Shown here: piece after piece, positions 27,216 through 35,478 of the stretch
Position numbering within the stretch: position 1 is the first letter of the stretch
How the letters are laid out: each line of letters starts with the position of its first letter
NCBI GenBank assembly: GCA_041397625.1
Contig: JAWKWH010000005.1
Location: 98,625 to 162,624 of the forward strand
From: JAWKWH01 sp041397625
GTDB lineage: Bacteria > Pseudomonadota > Alphaproteobacteria > Rhizobiales > Rhizobiaceae
Length of the DNA: 64,000 nt
Reading direction: 5' to 3'
Position numbers and translations under genes: made by a program
The notes under the pieces: model-generated
Told to the model about the DNA's origin: nothing
What the model saw: the letters and a program-made list of their open reading frames with translations, nothing else
Databases searched by the model: none

Positions 27216-27263
27216 ATTGTTGACAATTCGGAGTGTACCAGCATCCGCGAGATTGTCAACAAT
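27216..27263 (-). promoter_or_regulatory. gntR promoter with two FCD-regulator operators
   Basis: ATTGTTGACAAT at 27216-27227 and its complement ATTGTCAACAAT at 27252-27263 are 36 bp apart. On the minus strand -35 TTGACA (27259-27254), a 16-bp spacer and -10 TACACT (27237-27232) form a good promoter. One operator covers the -35; the other sits at the predicted transcription start and only 11 bp before the ATG. From 27264 to 27454 I see no gene or clear signal. Confidence 0.72.
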
Positions 27264-27454
27264 TTGCTTTCGCATACCGCGACTTTGCCTGCGATGCGGG
27301 ACCGTATTCCACCGGCAATAACCATGGAGGCTGTCGAAGAACGGCGGCCAAAGCTGGTTTCGACCGGATTTCAGCGGTTGTCCTGACTGCCGAACGCCGC
27401 CTGCCTGACCGGTACGGGAGTCATGCCGCTCCAAGCCCCTTGCGAATACAGCCC

Positions 27455-28372
27455 CTAGTTCGCAGCGAGGTTCGGCGCGTCCCTTCCCTTCGTGGCGCCG
27501 GGCCACGCAAGCAGCTCTTTGTAGTGGGCCATTCTGTCCAGCAGAATGGCGCGATACTCTTCCAGGTCGATGGTGCGGTCGCTGATGCGCGTCATGCCGC
27601 GCGATACCGGCACCAGAAGATCGCCGGCATGCGTGCCCTTCAATGCATGAATGGTCGCGACTTCACCGCCCTGGGCGCCCATCCCCGGCGCCAGAATGAT
27701 CGTGTTCGGCAATTGTCGACGGAGCCTCCGCGCTTCGCCCGCCGCAGTCGCGCCGACGACGGCGCCTATGGCACTGAGTCCACCTCCGCCATTGGCCGAT
27801 TGTGCGATCATGTAGATCAGCTCGGCCAACCGGTCAGATACAGAGTGATTGCCCGCCATCTGGTCTTGTAGCCACGCCGCACCCGGATTGGACGTGCGGC
27901 AAAGAACCAGAATCCCCTTGCCGAACTGCCGGGCGGCATCGACGAATGGCTCCAGCGTGTCGGGTCCCATCAGGGGGTTGACCGTCATGCAATCGACTTC
28001 GAAATCGCCACTACCGCCGGCCGACGCCGGTACCAGATAGGCGCGCGCATAGGCAGCCGACGTCGCGTCGATGTCACCGCGCTTGGCGTCGAGAATTACA
28101 CCGATGCCGGCAGAGCGTGCCTGTCTTATCCCCTGGGAAAGGGCAGTCAGACCGGCCAGTCCGCAGGCTTCGAAATAGGCCGCCTGAAACTTCACGAACC
28201 CCACACGACCTTCGATCAGCGGAAGCAGAAAGTCGACAAACCGCGCGATCCACTGAGGATCGTCGCCAAATGCATGCGGCAGGTCAGGGCGATTGGGATC
28301 GATGCCGATGGTCAGCGGGCCGAATTCGCTGGCGTTTTGAGCGACCAGGTCCTGCCAGGGCATTCGGTTCAT
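27455..28372 (-). CDS. pyrF: Orotidine 5'-phosphate decarboxylase (type 2)
   Basis: This 305-residue enzyme converts OMP to UMP. It begins MNRMPWQDLVAQNASEFGPL and has the catalytic ILDAKRGDIDATSAAYARAYL (about residues 93-113) typical of the longer type-2 enzymes, plus PNTIILAPGMGAQGG near 230. It is the last gene of the TRAP-pyr operon, 20 bp after a small hypothetical gene. Having pyrF, pyrE, pyrC and pyrD together with a transporter is unusual for alphaproteobacteria, where these genes are generally scattered. Confidence 0.92.
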   Translation of the reverse strand: MNRMPWQDLVAQNASEFGPLTIGIDPNRPDLPHAFGDDPQWIARFVDFLLPLIEGRVGFVKFQAAYFEACGLAGLTALSQGIRQARSAGIGVILDAKRGDIDATSAAYARAYLVPASAGGSGDFEVDCMTVNPLMGPDTLEPFVDAARQFGKGILVLCRTSNPGAAWLQDQMAGNHSVSDRLAELIYMIAQSANGGGGLSAIGAVVGATAAGEARRLRRQLPNTIILAPGMGAQGGEVATIHALKGTHAGDLLVPVSRGMTRISDRTIDLEEYRAILLDRMAHYKELLAWPGATKGRDAPNLAAN

Positions 28373-28392
28373 CGGCTTGTTCTCCGCTGTGC

Positions 28393-28728
28393 TCAGTTCG
28401 ATCCGTCGGTTCTGTGCGTATCCGCCAGCCGGCGCGCAGCCTCGTTCATGGCGTCCAGCTTCGCCTCCGCCGAGCCGCCGGCAAAGGCATTGCCCAGAAG
28501 CGTGACCATGCCGGTTATGTGATTGAACTCTTCGGCCGCTTCCTCGACCGTCAGCGGTTGGTCGTCATAGGATTCGACGAAACGCTGGGCCGCATAGGAA
28601 ATGAGAAGCAGGGCCGCCGAATTGTCGGGTTCCTTGGCAATTCGCGCACGCGCGGCGCGCGCGCAGGCATCATAGGCGCGGACGCCGCCTCCCGCGTCAC
28701 TAATGGCCTTTACCAGCGAATCAAACAT
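28393..28728 (-). CDS. Hypothetical protein between pyrE and pyrF
   Basis: This 111-residue, mostly helical acidic protein begins MFDSLVKAISDAGGGVRAYD and ends RTDGSN. It has no transmembrane segment or known catalytic motif. The start ATG 28728 follows AAGGAG with 8-nt spacing; an in-frame GTG at 28737 is less likely. It is 18 bp after pyrE and 20 bp before pyrF, so it is co-transcribed. I do not recognise it. Confidence 0.7.
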   Translation of the reverse strand: MFDSLVKAISDAGGGVRAYDACARAARARIAKEPDNSAALLLISYAAQRFVESYDDQPLTVEEAAEEFNHITGMVTLLGNAFAGGSAEAKLDAMNEAARRLADTHRTDGSN

Positions 28729-28746
28729 AACGCGCACTCCTTGGAA

Positions 28747-29442
28747 TCATCGTGCCAACTCGGATATTCCGCCGTGATTTGCGGACCATGCGACCGGGCC
28801 GTTCAGAAACAGCTCCACCTCGGCGATCGTGGCGGTCGGAAAACGGTTCTCGTCCTTGCAAACCTTCAAAATGTCCCACCAGGTCGCGAGGTAATGCAGC
28901 CGCATGCCGGCCGCGGCGAGCTTCTCCGGCGTGTCCGGAAAGATGTCGTAATAGAAGACGGCGAACGTGTCGGTCACGCGCGCGCCGGTGCGCGCGATCG
29001 CCTCGGCAAATTTGAGTTTGCTGCCGCCGTCGGTCGTCAGATCCTCGACCAGCAGGACGCGCGCGCCTTCCGCCAGGGCGCCCTCGATCTGCGCATCGCG
29101 GCCGAACCCCTTCGGCTTCTTGCGAACGTATTGCATGGGCAACCCGAGCCGGTCCGCCAGCCATGCGGCAAACGGAATACCCGCGGTCTCGCCGCCGGCG
29201 ACGGCATCGAACTGCTCGAAACCGACATTGCGGAAGATGATCGAGGCGCCGAAGTCCATCAACGCGGAGCGGATGCGCGGATAGGAAATGAGTTTGCGGC
29301 AATCGATATAGACAGGACTTGCGAGACCGGAGGTGAATGTGAACGGCTGATCGGCCCGGAAATGGACGGCGTTTATCTCCAACAGCATTTTCGCCACCGT
29401 CTCGGAAATCACTGCGCGATCTGGAAAAGTGTTTGAAAACAT
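28747..29442 (-). CDS. pyrE: Orotate phosphoribosyltransferase
   Basis: This 231-residue PRTase makes OMP from orotate and PRPP. The PRPP-binding loop VLLVEDLTTDGGSKLKFAEA (about residues 130-149) and the substrate-binding FTSGLASPVYIDCRKLISYP (about 40-59) are clear. The start ATG 29442 follows AGGAAG. It belongs to the operon running from dctP to pyrF. Confidence 0.95.
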   Translation of the reverse strand: MFSNTFPDRAVISETVAKMLLEINAVHFRADQPFTFTSGLASPVYIDCRKLISYPRIRSALMDFGASIIFRNVGFEQFDAVAGGETAGIPFAAWLADRLGLPMQYVRKKPKGFGRDAQIEGALAEGARVLLVEDLTTDGGSKLKFAEAIARTGARVTDTFAVFYYDIFPDTPEKLAAAGMRLHYLATWWDILKVCKDENRFPTATIAEVELFLNGPVAWSANHGGISELAR

Positions 29443-29504
29443 GGCTGCTTCCTGCTGGTTGACCGTCACCCTCTCGCTAACAACATTGCCGCGGACTAGC
29501 CAGA

Positions 29505-30545
29505 CTACTCCCCGATATTCCAGTGGATAGGAAACCCCGGGTCGAACACCGTGACCGGCCCCTCCGCCGTCTCGATCTTCTCGGGGAACGAAATCGGCGC
29601 ATCGAGCCGGGTGAGCGTGACGCGGGCTTCATTCGCCGGCAGGCGGTAGAAGGCCGGTCCGTTCAGCGAGGCGAAGGCTTCCAGTCGGTCGAGCGCGCCT
29701 TCCTCCTCAAAAACGTGGGCCAGCAACGGCATGGTGTTGATCGCCGTGAAAATGCCCGCACATCCGCAGGCACATTCCTTCAGAGGGTCAAGATGCGGAG
29801 CCGAGTCGGTGCCGAGGAAGAAGCGCGTGTCGTCCGAAGTCGCTGCCTCGCGCAGGGCGAGGCGATGGTGCTCGCGCTTGGCAACCGGCAGGCAGTAATA
29901 GTGCGGCCGGATACCGCCGACCAGGATGGCATTGCGGTTGATGATGAGATGATGCGTGGTGATGGTGGCCGCCTGGTTGTGGTCCAGCGAGCGGACATAA
30001 TCGACGCCATTCTTCGTGGTCACATGTTCCATGACAACGCGCATTTCGGGCAGCCGGCGCCGCAGCGGATCGAGTACGCGTTCGATGAACACGGCCTCGC
30101 GGTCGAATATGTCGATGTCCGGATCGGTCACTTCGCCGTGCACGCAGAGCGGCATGCCGATTTCCGCCATCTTCTCCAGCACCGGCATGGCCTTCTCGAT
30201 GTCGCGCACGCCGCTCTGGGAGTTTGTGGTGGCGCCGGCCGGATAGTGCTTGACGGCGGTGACCAAACCGTCGCGGAAGCCGGCCTCGACGTCGGCCGGC
30301 TCCGTGGCCTCGGTGAGATAGAGGGTCATCAGCGGCGTGAAGTCATGGCCTGCCGGCAGCGCCTCGAGGATGCGTTTCCGGTAGGCCGCCGCATCGCTCG
30401 TCGTTGCCACAGGCGGCACCAGGTTGGGCATGACGATGGCGCGGGCGAAATCGGCCGAACTGTATGGCAGCACCGCCTTCAACATCGCTCCGTCGCGCAG
30501 ATGCAGGTGCCAGTCGTCCGGTCGTCTGATCGTCAGTGTGGTCAT
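29505..30545 (-). CDS. pyrC: Dihydroorotase, E. coli PyrC type
   Basis: This 346-residue zinc amidohydrolase interconverts N-carbamoyl-L-aspartate and dihydroorotate. It begins MTTLTIRRPDDWHLHLRDGA with the HxH pair at residues 13 and 15; VKHYPAGATTNSQSGV carries the carbamylated lysine, and VMEHVTTKNGVDYV and FLGTDSAPHL complete the site. Its start overlaps the carbamoylase stop by one base (TAATG). Confidence 0.96.
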   Translation of the reverse strand: MTTLTIRRPDDWHLHLRDGAMLKAVLPYSSADFARAIVMPNLVPPVATTSDAAAYRKRILEALPAGHDFTPLMTLYLTEATEPADVEAGFRDGLVTAVKHYPAGATTNSQSGVRDIEKAMPVLEKMAEIGMPLCVHGEVTDPDIDIFDREAVFIERVLDPLRRRLPEMRVVMEHVTTKNGVDYVRSLDHNQAATITTHHLIINRNAILVGGIRPHYYCLPVAKREHHRLALREAATSDDTRFFLGTDSAPHLDPLKECACGCAGIFTAINTMPLLAHVFEEEGALDRLEAFASLNGPAFYRLPANEARVTLTRLDAPISFPEKIETAEGPVTVFDPGFPIHWNIGE

Positions 30546-31825
30546 TATCCAACCTTCAGGAATTGGTGGACGATATCCGTCGCGGCGATGAAATCGGAAA
30601 AGTCCATCGCCTCCAGGGGATTGTGCGAACCGTTCCGGTTGCGCACGAACACCATCGCCGAGGGCACGCCCGCGGTAGCGAAGACCGCCGCGTCATGACC
30701 GCCGCCGCTGGGCATTACAAACGGTTCCTGCCCGACTTCTTTCATCGCGACTTCCAGTTGGCGGACCAGTGCGGCATCGCACAGCGCCGGCGCAGTATAG
30801 AGTTCTTCGTCAAATTTGAACTCGACCTTCCGGTCCCGCTCCACTTGCCGCATTTCGGCTTCCAGCAGCGCGCGCATTTCGTCAAGCGTTTCGGCGCTCT
30901 GGCTGCGGATATCGAGGCTGAACGAGATCTCGTCTGGAATGCGCGACATGGCGTGCTTGTCGGGGTCTGTGCCGACGATGCCGCTGGTCAGGACCAGGTC
31001 GTCGCCCTTGTTCAGGATTGTCGACCAGCTCTCGTCCAGCCGCACGAGCAGATCGGCCATCGCCAGAACCGGGTCGCGCCGGAACGCCCGCGGCACGGCG
31101 CCCGAATGCCCTGCCTCGCCGATGCAATGAATGTCGCGATGCCGTATGTTGCCGCGAATGCCGGAAACGATGGCCGCCGGAATGTTCTTTCCGATCAGCA
31201 GCGGCCCCTGCTCGATATGCAATTCCAGATAGGCCTCGATCTGCCCGAGGTCGATCAGCGGGCGTCCGTGGCGCACCTCGTCCATCGGGATGCCGACACC
31301 GGCCATATGCTCGCCGAGCGTGCGCCCGTCGCCCCTGTGCTTTGCCGCCAGTTCCTCGGGCGACAGGCTGCCGGTCAGCGCTTTGGAGCCCGTGTAGCAG
31401 GGTCCGAACCAGGCGCTCTCCTCGCCGCGCATTGCCAGCACATGGAAGGGCCGGACGGTCGCCGCGCCGTCTCGTTTGGCCCTGGCCAGGCAGACGAGGC
31501 CCGCCACCACACCGGCAAGTCCGTCGAAATTACCCCCGAAGGGAACGCTGTCAACATGCGAACCGACGACTGTGAAGGTCTTCGAGTCCCGATGCTCGGG
31601 AAGTGAGAAGTTGGCGTTGCAACCGGCATCATGCCAGACATCGATGCCCTGAGAACGGGCAAATCCCTCGAGCAGCTTCAGCGTCGCCGTCTCGATCTCG
31701 GAGAACGCCGGACGACTGACGCCCTCGACATCCGCCGTCTGCGAGCCGATCCCGTCGAACAACAGCCGCGCGATGCCGAGATCGTCGATGTTGCCGTCGG
31801 CAACGATTTGCGTCAGCGCGCTCAC
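30545..31825 (-). CDS. M20-family N-carbamoyl-L-amino-acid hydrolase / ureido-acid amidohydrolase
   Basis: This 426-residue binuclear-metal amidase begins MSALTQIVADGNIDDLGIAR and has VVGSHVDSVPFGGNFDGLAG (about residues 87-106), the MRGEESAWFGPCYTGSKALTG segment (about 131-151), LELHIEQGPLL and GGHDAAVFA. The family includes hydantoinase-associated carbamoylases, allantoate amidohydrolase and beta-ureidopropionase. Between pyrD and pyrC it could cleave N-carbamoyl-aspartate or another ureido acid to an amino acid, CO2 and ammonia. The pyrD stop overlaps its start as ATGA. Confidence 0.88.
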   Translation of the reverse strand: MSALTQIVADGNIDDLGIARLLFDGIGSQTADVEGVSRPAFSEIETATLKLLEGFARSQGIDVWHDAGCNANFSLPEHRDSKTFTVVGSHVDSVPFGGNFDGLAGVVAGLVCLARAKRDGAATVRPFHVLAMRGEESAWFGPCYTGSKALTGSLSPEELAAKHRGDGRTLGEHMAGVGIPMDEVRHGRPLIDLGQIEAYLELHIEQGPLLIGKNIPAAIVSGIRGNIRHRDIHCIGEAGHSGAVPRAFRRDPVLAMADLLVRLDESWSTILNKGDDLVLTSGIVGTDPDKHAMSRIPDEISFSLDIRSQSAETLDEMRALLEAEMRQVERDRKVEFKFDEELYTAPALCDAALVRQLEVAMKEVGQEPFVMPSGGGHDAAVFATAGVPSAMVFVRNRNGSHNPLEAMDFSDFIAATDIVHQFLKVG

Positions 31826-32766
31826 GGTGCGGCTTCCATGAAAACGACGCTCGGCCGCTGCTCACCGTCGACAACGGTCCCGATCAGATCGCGAACCGAG
31901 GCGATCCCCTCGCCTTCCAGATGGCGCCGGAGATCGGAGATGATGGTTACCATGGCTTTCGGGTCGACGAAGGTGGCGGTGCCTACCTGCACGGCCGACG
32001 CACCGGCGATGAGGAACTCCAGAACATCGTCGCTGCCGGAGATGCCGCCGCAGCCGATCACCGGGATGCGCGTTGCCTTCGCGCACTGGTAGGCCATACG
32101 AAGCGCTATCGGCTTGAGCGAAGGGCCGGAAAGCCCGCCCATCAGATTGCCGAGCTTGGGACGCCTGGTCGTGATGTCGATCGCCATCGCAAGCAGGGTG
32201 TTGGCCACGACGAGGGCATCGGCGCCTCCCTCTTCCGCCGCCCTGGCCACCTCCGGCGTCTCCCCCGTATTGGGCGTAAGCTTCGCCCACAACGGCAGGT
32301 GAGTCGCATTCCTGAGCCGGCGCATCACCTCATAGGTCGAGGATGGCCGGATGGCGAACGCCTTGCCGTCCTCCTCGATGTTGGGGCACGACACATTGAC
32401 CTCGATGGCCGCAACGCCGTCGACCGTAACCTCGGCGCAAAGCGCCGCGAACTCGTCGACCGTGTTGCCGGAAATACTGACCACGAGCGGCGTCCGATAG
32501 GAACGGTAGAGCGGCACCGTCTTGTCGAGAAAGCTCTTCACGCCCTTGCTCGGAATACCGATCGAGTTGAGCATGGAGCCGCCGACTTCGCACACGCGGG
32601 GCGTCGGATTGCCGCTGCGATAGTCCCGCGTGATCGTCTTGGTCACGTGGGCACCCAGGCACTCGATGTCGAACACCTCGGCCAATTCTTCGGAAAACGT
32701 GCCGGAGGCCGGCATGATCGGATTCTCAAGGCGCAACCCGGCGATATCGACGGACAGGTCTACCAC
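31822..32766 (-). CDS. pyrD: Dihydroorotate dehydrogenase, class 1B catalytic subunit
   Basis: This 314-residue FMN enzyme oxidises dihydroorotate to orotate. It begins with GTG 32766 (VVDLSVDIAGLRLENPIMPA), which overlaps the pyrK stop by 7 nt. The catalytic cysteine is in EVNVSCPNIEEDG (class 1 uses Cys where class 2 uses Ser). PVIGCGGISGSDDVLEFLIAGA near residue 245 is the phosphate-binding region. Pairing with pyrK defines class 1B, whose electron acceptor is NAD+ rather than quinone. Confidence 0.93.
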   Translation of the reverse strand: MVDLSVDIAGLRLENPIMPASGTFSEELAEVFDIECLGAHVTKTITRDYRSGNPTPRVCEVGGSMLNSIGIPSKGVKSFLDKTVPLYRSYRTPLVVSISGNTVDEFAALCAEVTVDGVAAIEVNVSCPNIEEDGKAFAIRPSSTYEVMRRLRNATHLPLWAKLTPNTGETPEVARAAEEGGADALVVANTLLAMAIDITTRRPKLGNLMGGLSGPSLKPIALRMAYQCAKATRIPVIGCGGISGSDDVLEFLIAGASAVQVGTATFVDPKAMVTIISDLRRHLEGEGIASVRDLIGTVVDGEQRPSVVFMEAAP

Positions 32767-33608
32767 GGCATCGCCTCCTGAACATCGAAGACGGGACCTT
32801 CGCGGCAGACCCGCAACTGAACGCGCTCGCCCGCCCGCATGAACGGCCGAACGCAGCAGTGACACATGCCGAGCCCGCATGCCATTTGCTGCTCGAGAGC
32901 GATCTGTCCCGGAATTCCGTGGCGCCTGCCGAGCGTCTGGAGCAAGGTGAGCATGCGGTTCGATCCGCAGGTATAGAAGGCGTCGACGCCCGGCGCGGCA
33001 ACGAGGCCTTCGATCACCGTTTCCAGGTGCTGCATGCCGGAGGTGCGCTCCGAATCGGTGACGGTTACGACCTCGGCGCCCATCTCGCGGATATAGTCGA
33101 TGGACATGAGCAGGTCCGGGGTCCGCGCGCTGCAGATCGCGGTGAGCCGTTTTCCGCTGTTGCGTGCTTCGAGCGCAAGAGGCGCCAAGGTAGCCAGACC
33201 CACGCCGCGCGCGACCAGAATCAGGTGCTGCCAGTCTTCCTCGATCCGAAACCCGATGCCGAGCGGACCGAGCACATTGAGCCGGTCGCCCGGAGCGAGC
33301 TGAAACAGCGCCCGCGTACCGGTCCCGGTCACCTTGTAGAGGAACTGAAGTTCGCCGCTTTCGGGAAGGAAAGAGTAGATGCTCATCGGCCGTCGCAGAT
33401 ACGGCTTGTCGGCACCATTGGAAGGACACAGCAAGTGGAAGAACTGCCCCGCGTGGCAGCGATCGAGGAGTTCCGCCGATGCCGCAAGCGTCAGTTGCAC
33501 GTATTCGCTGTTGACCGGCTTGTTGGACAGGACGGCGAGGTCGCCCTCAAACACCGTGTGTTCGGATGCGTTCGGGCCGGCAAGCGGTGGGGATGTCATG
33601 ACGCCCAT
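32760..33608 (-). CDS. pyrK: Dihydroorotate dehydrogenase electron-transfer subunit PyrK
   Basis: This protein of about 282 residues carries FAD and [2Fe-2S] and transfers electrons from PyrD to NAD+. The flavin-binding RRPMSIYSFLPESGE, the ferredoxin-reductase-type core and the C-terminal cluster CGLGMCHCC...CREGPVF are visible. Start candidates are GTG 33611, ATG 33608 and ATG 33599, all around the dctM stop; I use ATG 33608. Confidence 0.9.
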   Translation of the reverse strand: MGVMTSPPLAGPNASEHTVFEGDLAVLSNKPVNSEYVQLTLAASAELLDRCHAGQFFHLLCPSNGADKPYLRRPMSIYSFLPESGELQFLYKVTGTGTRALFQLAPGDRLNVLGPLGIGFRIEEDWQHLILVARGVGLATLAPLALEARNSGKRLTAICSARTPDLLMSIDYIREMGAEVVTVTDSERTSGMQHLETVIEGLVAAPGVDAFYTCGSNRMLTLLQTLGRRHGIPGQIALEQQMACGLGMCHCCVRPFMRAGERVQLRVCREGPVFDVQEAMPW

Positions 33609-34894
33609 CACCCAAACGCCAGGTTGGGAAGGAAGGTGGATATGGGCGGCACATAGGTAATGATTGCCAGCGCCACGAGGTTGGCCGCAACGAACGGCCA
33701 GATGCCCGAGATGATGGTCATGACCGGCTTGCCGAGGGTCGAGGCCGCCACGAAAAGGTCGAGCCCGAATGGCGGAGTGATCATTCCGACGGAGATATTG
33801 AGGGTCACGATCATGCCGAAATGAATGGGATCGATGCCCATTGCCGTCGCCACCGGATAGAGTGGCGGCACGAGGATGAGCAGGGCCGAATTCGGATCGA
33901 TGAACATGCCGGCGATCAGGAAGGCGACGTTGACCACCAGCAGGAACATCACCGGGCCGGCGTCGGCGGCCGAAAGAAATGCAAGTATGTGGTTGGGCAC
34001 CTGCGCAAGCGTGATGAAGTAGGACAAGAGACCGCCGAGTGCGAGCAGCACGAAAATGATGGCCGTCGAGATGGCGGCCCGTTCAGTGATCCCGAACAAC
34101 CCTCTCAAGGTAAGGGTCCTGAAAACCACGGCCTCGACGAAAATGGCATAGACCACGCTGGCGGCGGCGGCCTCGGTCGTCGTGAAGAAGCCGCTATAGA
34201 TGCCCCCAAGGATGATCAGCGGCATACCCAGCGCCCAGGCCGCGTGGCGGATGGAGGCGAAACGCTCGCGCCAGCTTGTTTTCGCGCCGCCGCTGACGCC
34301 GCTGCGCCGCGCCTCCACCGCAACCAGAACGGCAAAGACGACGCCGAGAACCAGACCCACGGCAATGCCGGCCACGAACAGCCGCGCGACCGACGCGCCG
34401 GTCATCCAGCCATAGATGATCAGCGTTATCGACGGCGGAATGAGCAAAGCCGTCTCGGCGCTTGATGCGACGAGGCCGAGCGAAAACCTGTCGCGAAAGC
34501 CGGCCGAGGTCATTTCGGGGTAGACCATGCGGCCCATGGCGGCGACGGTGGCCGGCGCCGAGCCCGAAACCGAGCCGAAAGCCATCGAGCCGCCGATGAC
34601 CGTGTAGCCGATTCCGCCCCTGCGGTGGCCGACAAGGGACTGGACCAGGTCGGTCAGCCGCCGGGCAATCTGGCCGTCGCCCATCAGCTCCGCCGCAAGG
34701 ATGAAGAAGGGAATCGCCAGAAGCGTGGAATGATTGATCCCGCCGACGACTTTCTGGACGATGACCGGATCGGGCAGTGAACCGTAGAAGAACTGCTTGA
34801 CCATGATGGCCGGAACGCCGAGCACGAGAAACATCTCGAACCCGCTGACCAGCAGCACTATGGCGATAGCTATGACAACCGCAAACAGGATCAT
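33608..34894 (-). CDS. TRAP transporter large permease subunit (DctM)
   Basis: This 428-residue membrane protein begins MILFAVVIAIAIVLLVSGFE and has about 12 hydrophobic helices. The DctM motifs PFFILAAELMGDG (about residue 66), GSMAFGSVSGSAPATVAAMG (about 100) and FIDPNSALLILVPPLYPVA (about 350) are clear. The start overlaps the dctQ stop as ATGA. It drives sodium-coupled uptake of a carboxylate. Its coupling to pyrKD suggests orotate, dihydroorotate, carbamoyl-aspartate or a similar ureido acid as ligand. Confidence 0.92.
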   Translation of the reverse strand: MILFAVVIAIAIVLLVSGFEMFLVLGVPAIMVKQFFYGSLPDPVIVQKVVGGINHSTLLAIPFFILAAELMGDGQIARRLTDLVQSLVGHRRGGIGYTVIGGSMAFGSVSGSAPATVAAMGRMVYPEMTSAGFRDRFSLGLVASSAETALLIPPSITLIIYGWMTGASVARLFVAGIAVGLVLGVVFAVLVAVEARRSGVSGGAKTSWRERFASIRHAAWALGMPLIILGGIYSGFFTTTEAAAASVVYAIFVEAVVFRTLTLRGLFGITERAAISTAIIFVLLALGGLLSYFITLAQVPNHILAFLSAADAGPVMFLLVVNVAFLIAGMFIDPNSALLILVPPLYPVATAMGIDPIHFGMIVTLNISVGMITPPFGLDLFVAASTLGKPVMTIISGIWPFVAANLVALAIITYVPPISTFLPNLAFG

Positions 34895-35397
34895 GCCCCG
34901 CCCTCCCGGTTCTCCGAGAAACGATCGATGACGCCTGCGAAACTGAGTAGATAGCGCAGCGCAAGCAACGCAAAGCCGATGGTGGGAGCGACATAGATCC
35001 AGCCCATCGGAAAGCCGAGGGTCGGGCTGCGCTGGCCGGTGCCGAAAACGAAGACGGTCATCTCGCAGCCAATCCAAACCAGGTAGAGCGCCAGGACGAA
35101 GCCGACCGTGTCGATGATCTTGCGCAGCGGCAACCGCGTGGCCTCGGCGATGGCGTTGCGCCAGGTATCGACGGCGACATGGCGGCCGCGCTCGAGCGCC
35201 AGCCCCAGCGCCAGGAACACCAGATAGACGTTCATCAGGCGTACCGCTTCCTCGATCCATGCGAGGTCCGAGGCAAGGCTGCTACCGGAAGCGCGCACGA
35301 CGACATTGATGAAGTACAGGCCGACCATGGTCAGGAAGATGAGAACAAGCGAGAGGCGCTCGGCCGTGCGCAGTAATGAAAGCGCCTTCCGCATCAT
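34891..35397 (-). CDS. TRAP transporter small permease subunit (DctQ)
   Basis: This 168-residue protein begins MMRKALSLLRTAERLSLVLI and has four hydrophobic helices, the standard DctQ layout, with the family's ERGRHVAVDTW motif near residue 65. It lies between dctP and dctM and overlaps dctM by 4 nt. It completes the membrane part of the TRAP transporter. Confidence 0.9.
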   Translation of the reverse strand: MMRKALSLLRTAERLSLVLIFLTMVGLYFINVVVRASGSSLASDLAWIEEAVRLMNVYLVFLALGLALERGRHVAVDTWRNAIAEATRLPLRKIIDTVGFVLALYLVWIGCEMTVFVFGTGQRSPTLGFPMGWIYVAPTIGFALLALRYLLSFAGVIDRFSENREGGA

Positions 35398-35478
35398 CCG
35401 CTCCCGTATCGCGTCTCGACAAGATCAGGTTCCCGCGCGGACATCGGCCCGAAAGCCGCGCCCGCGCGAATGCATCAC

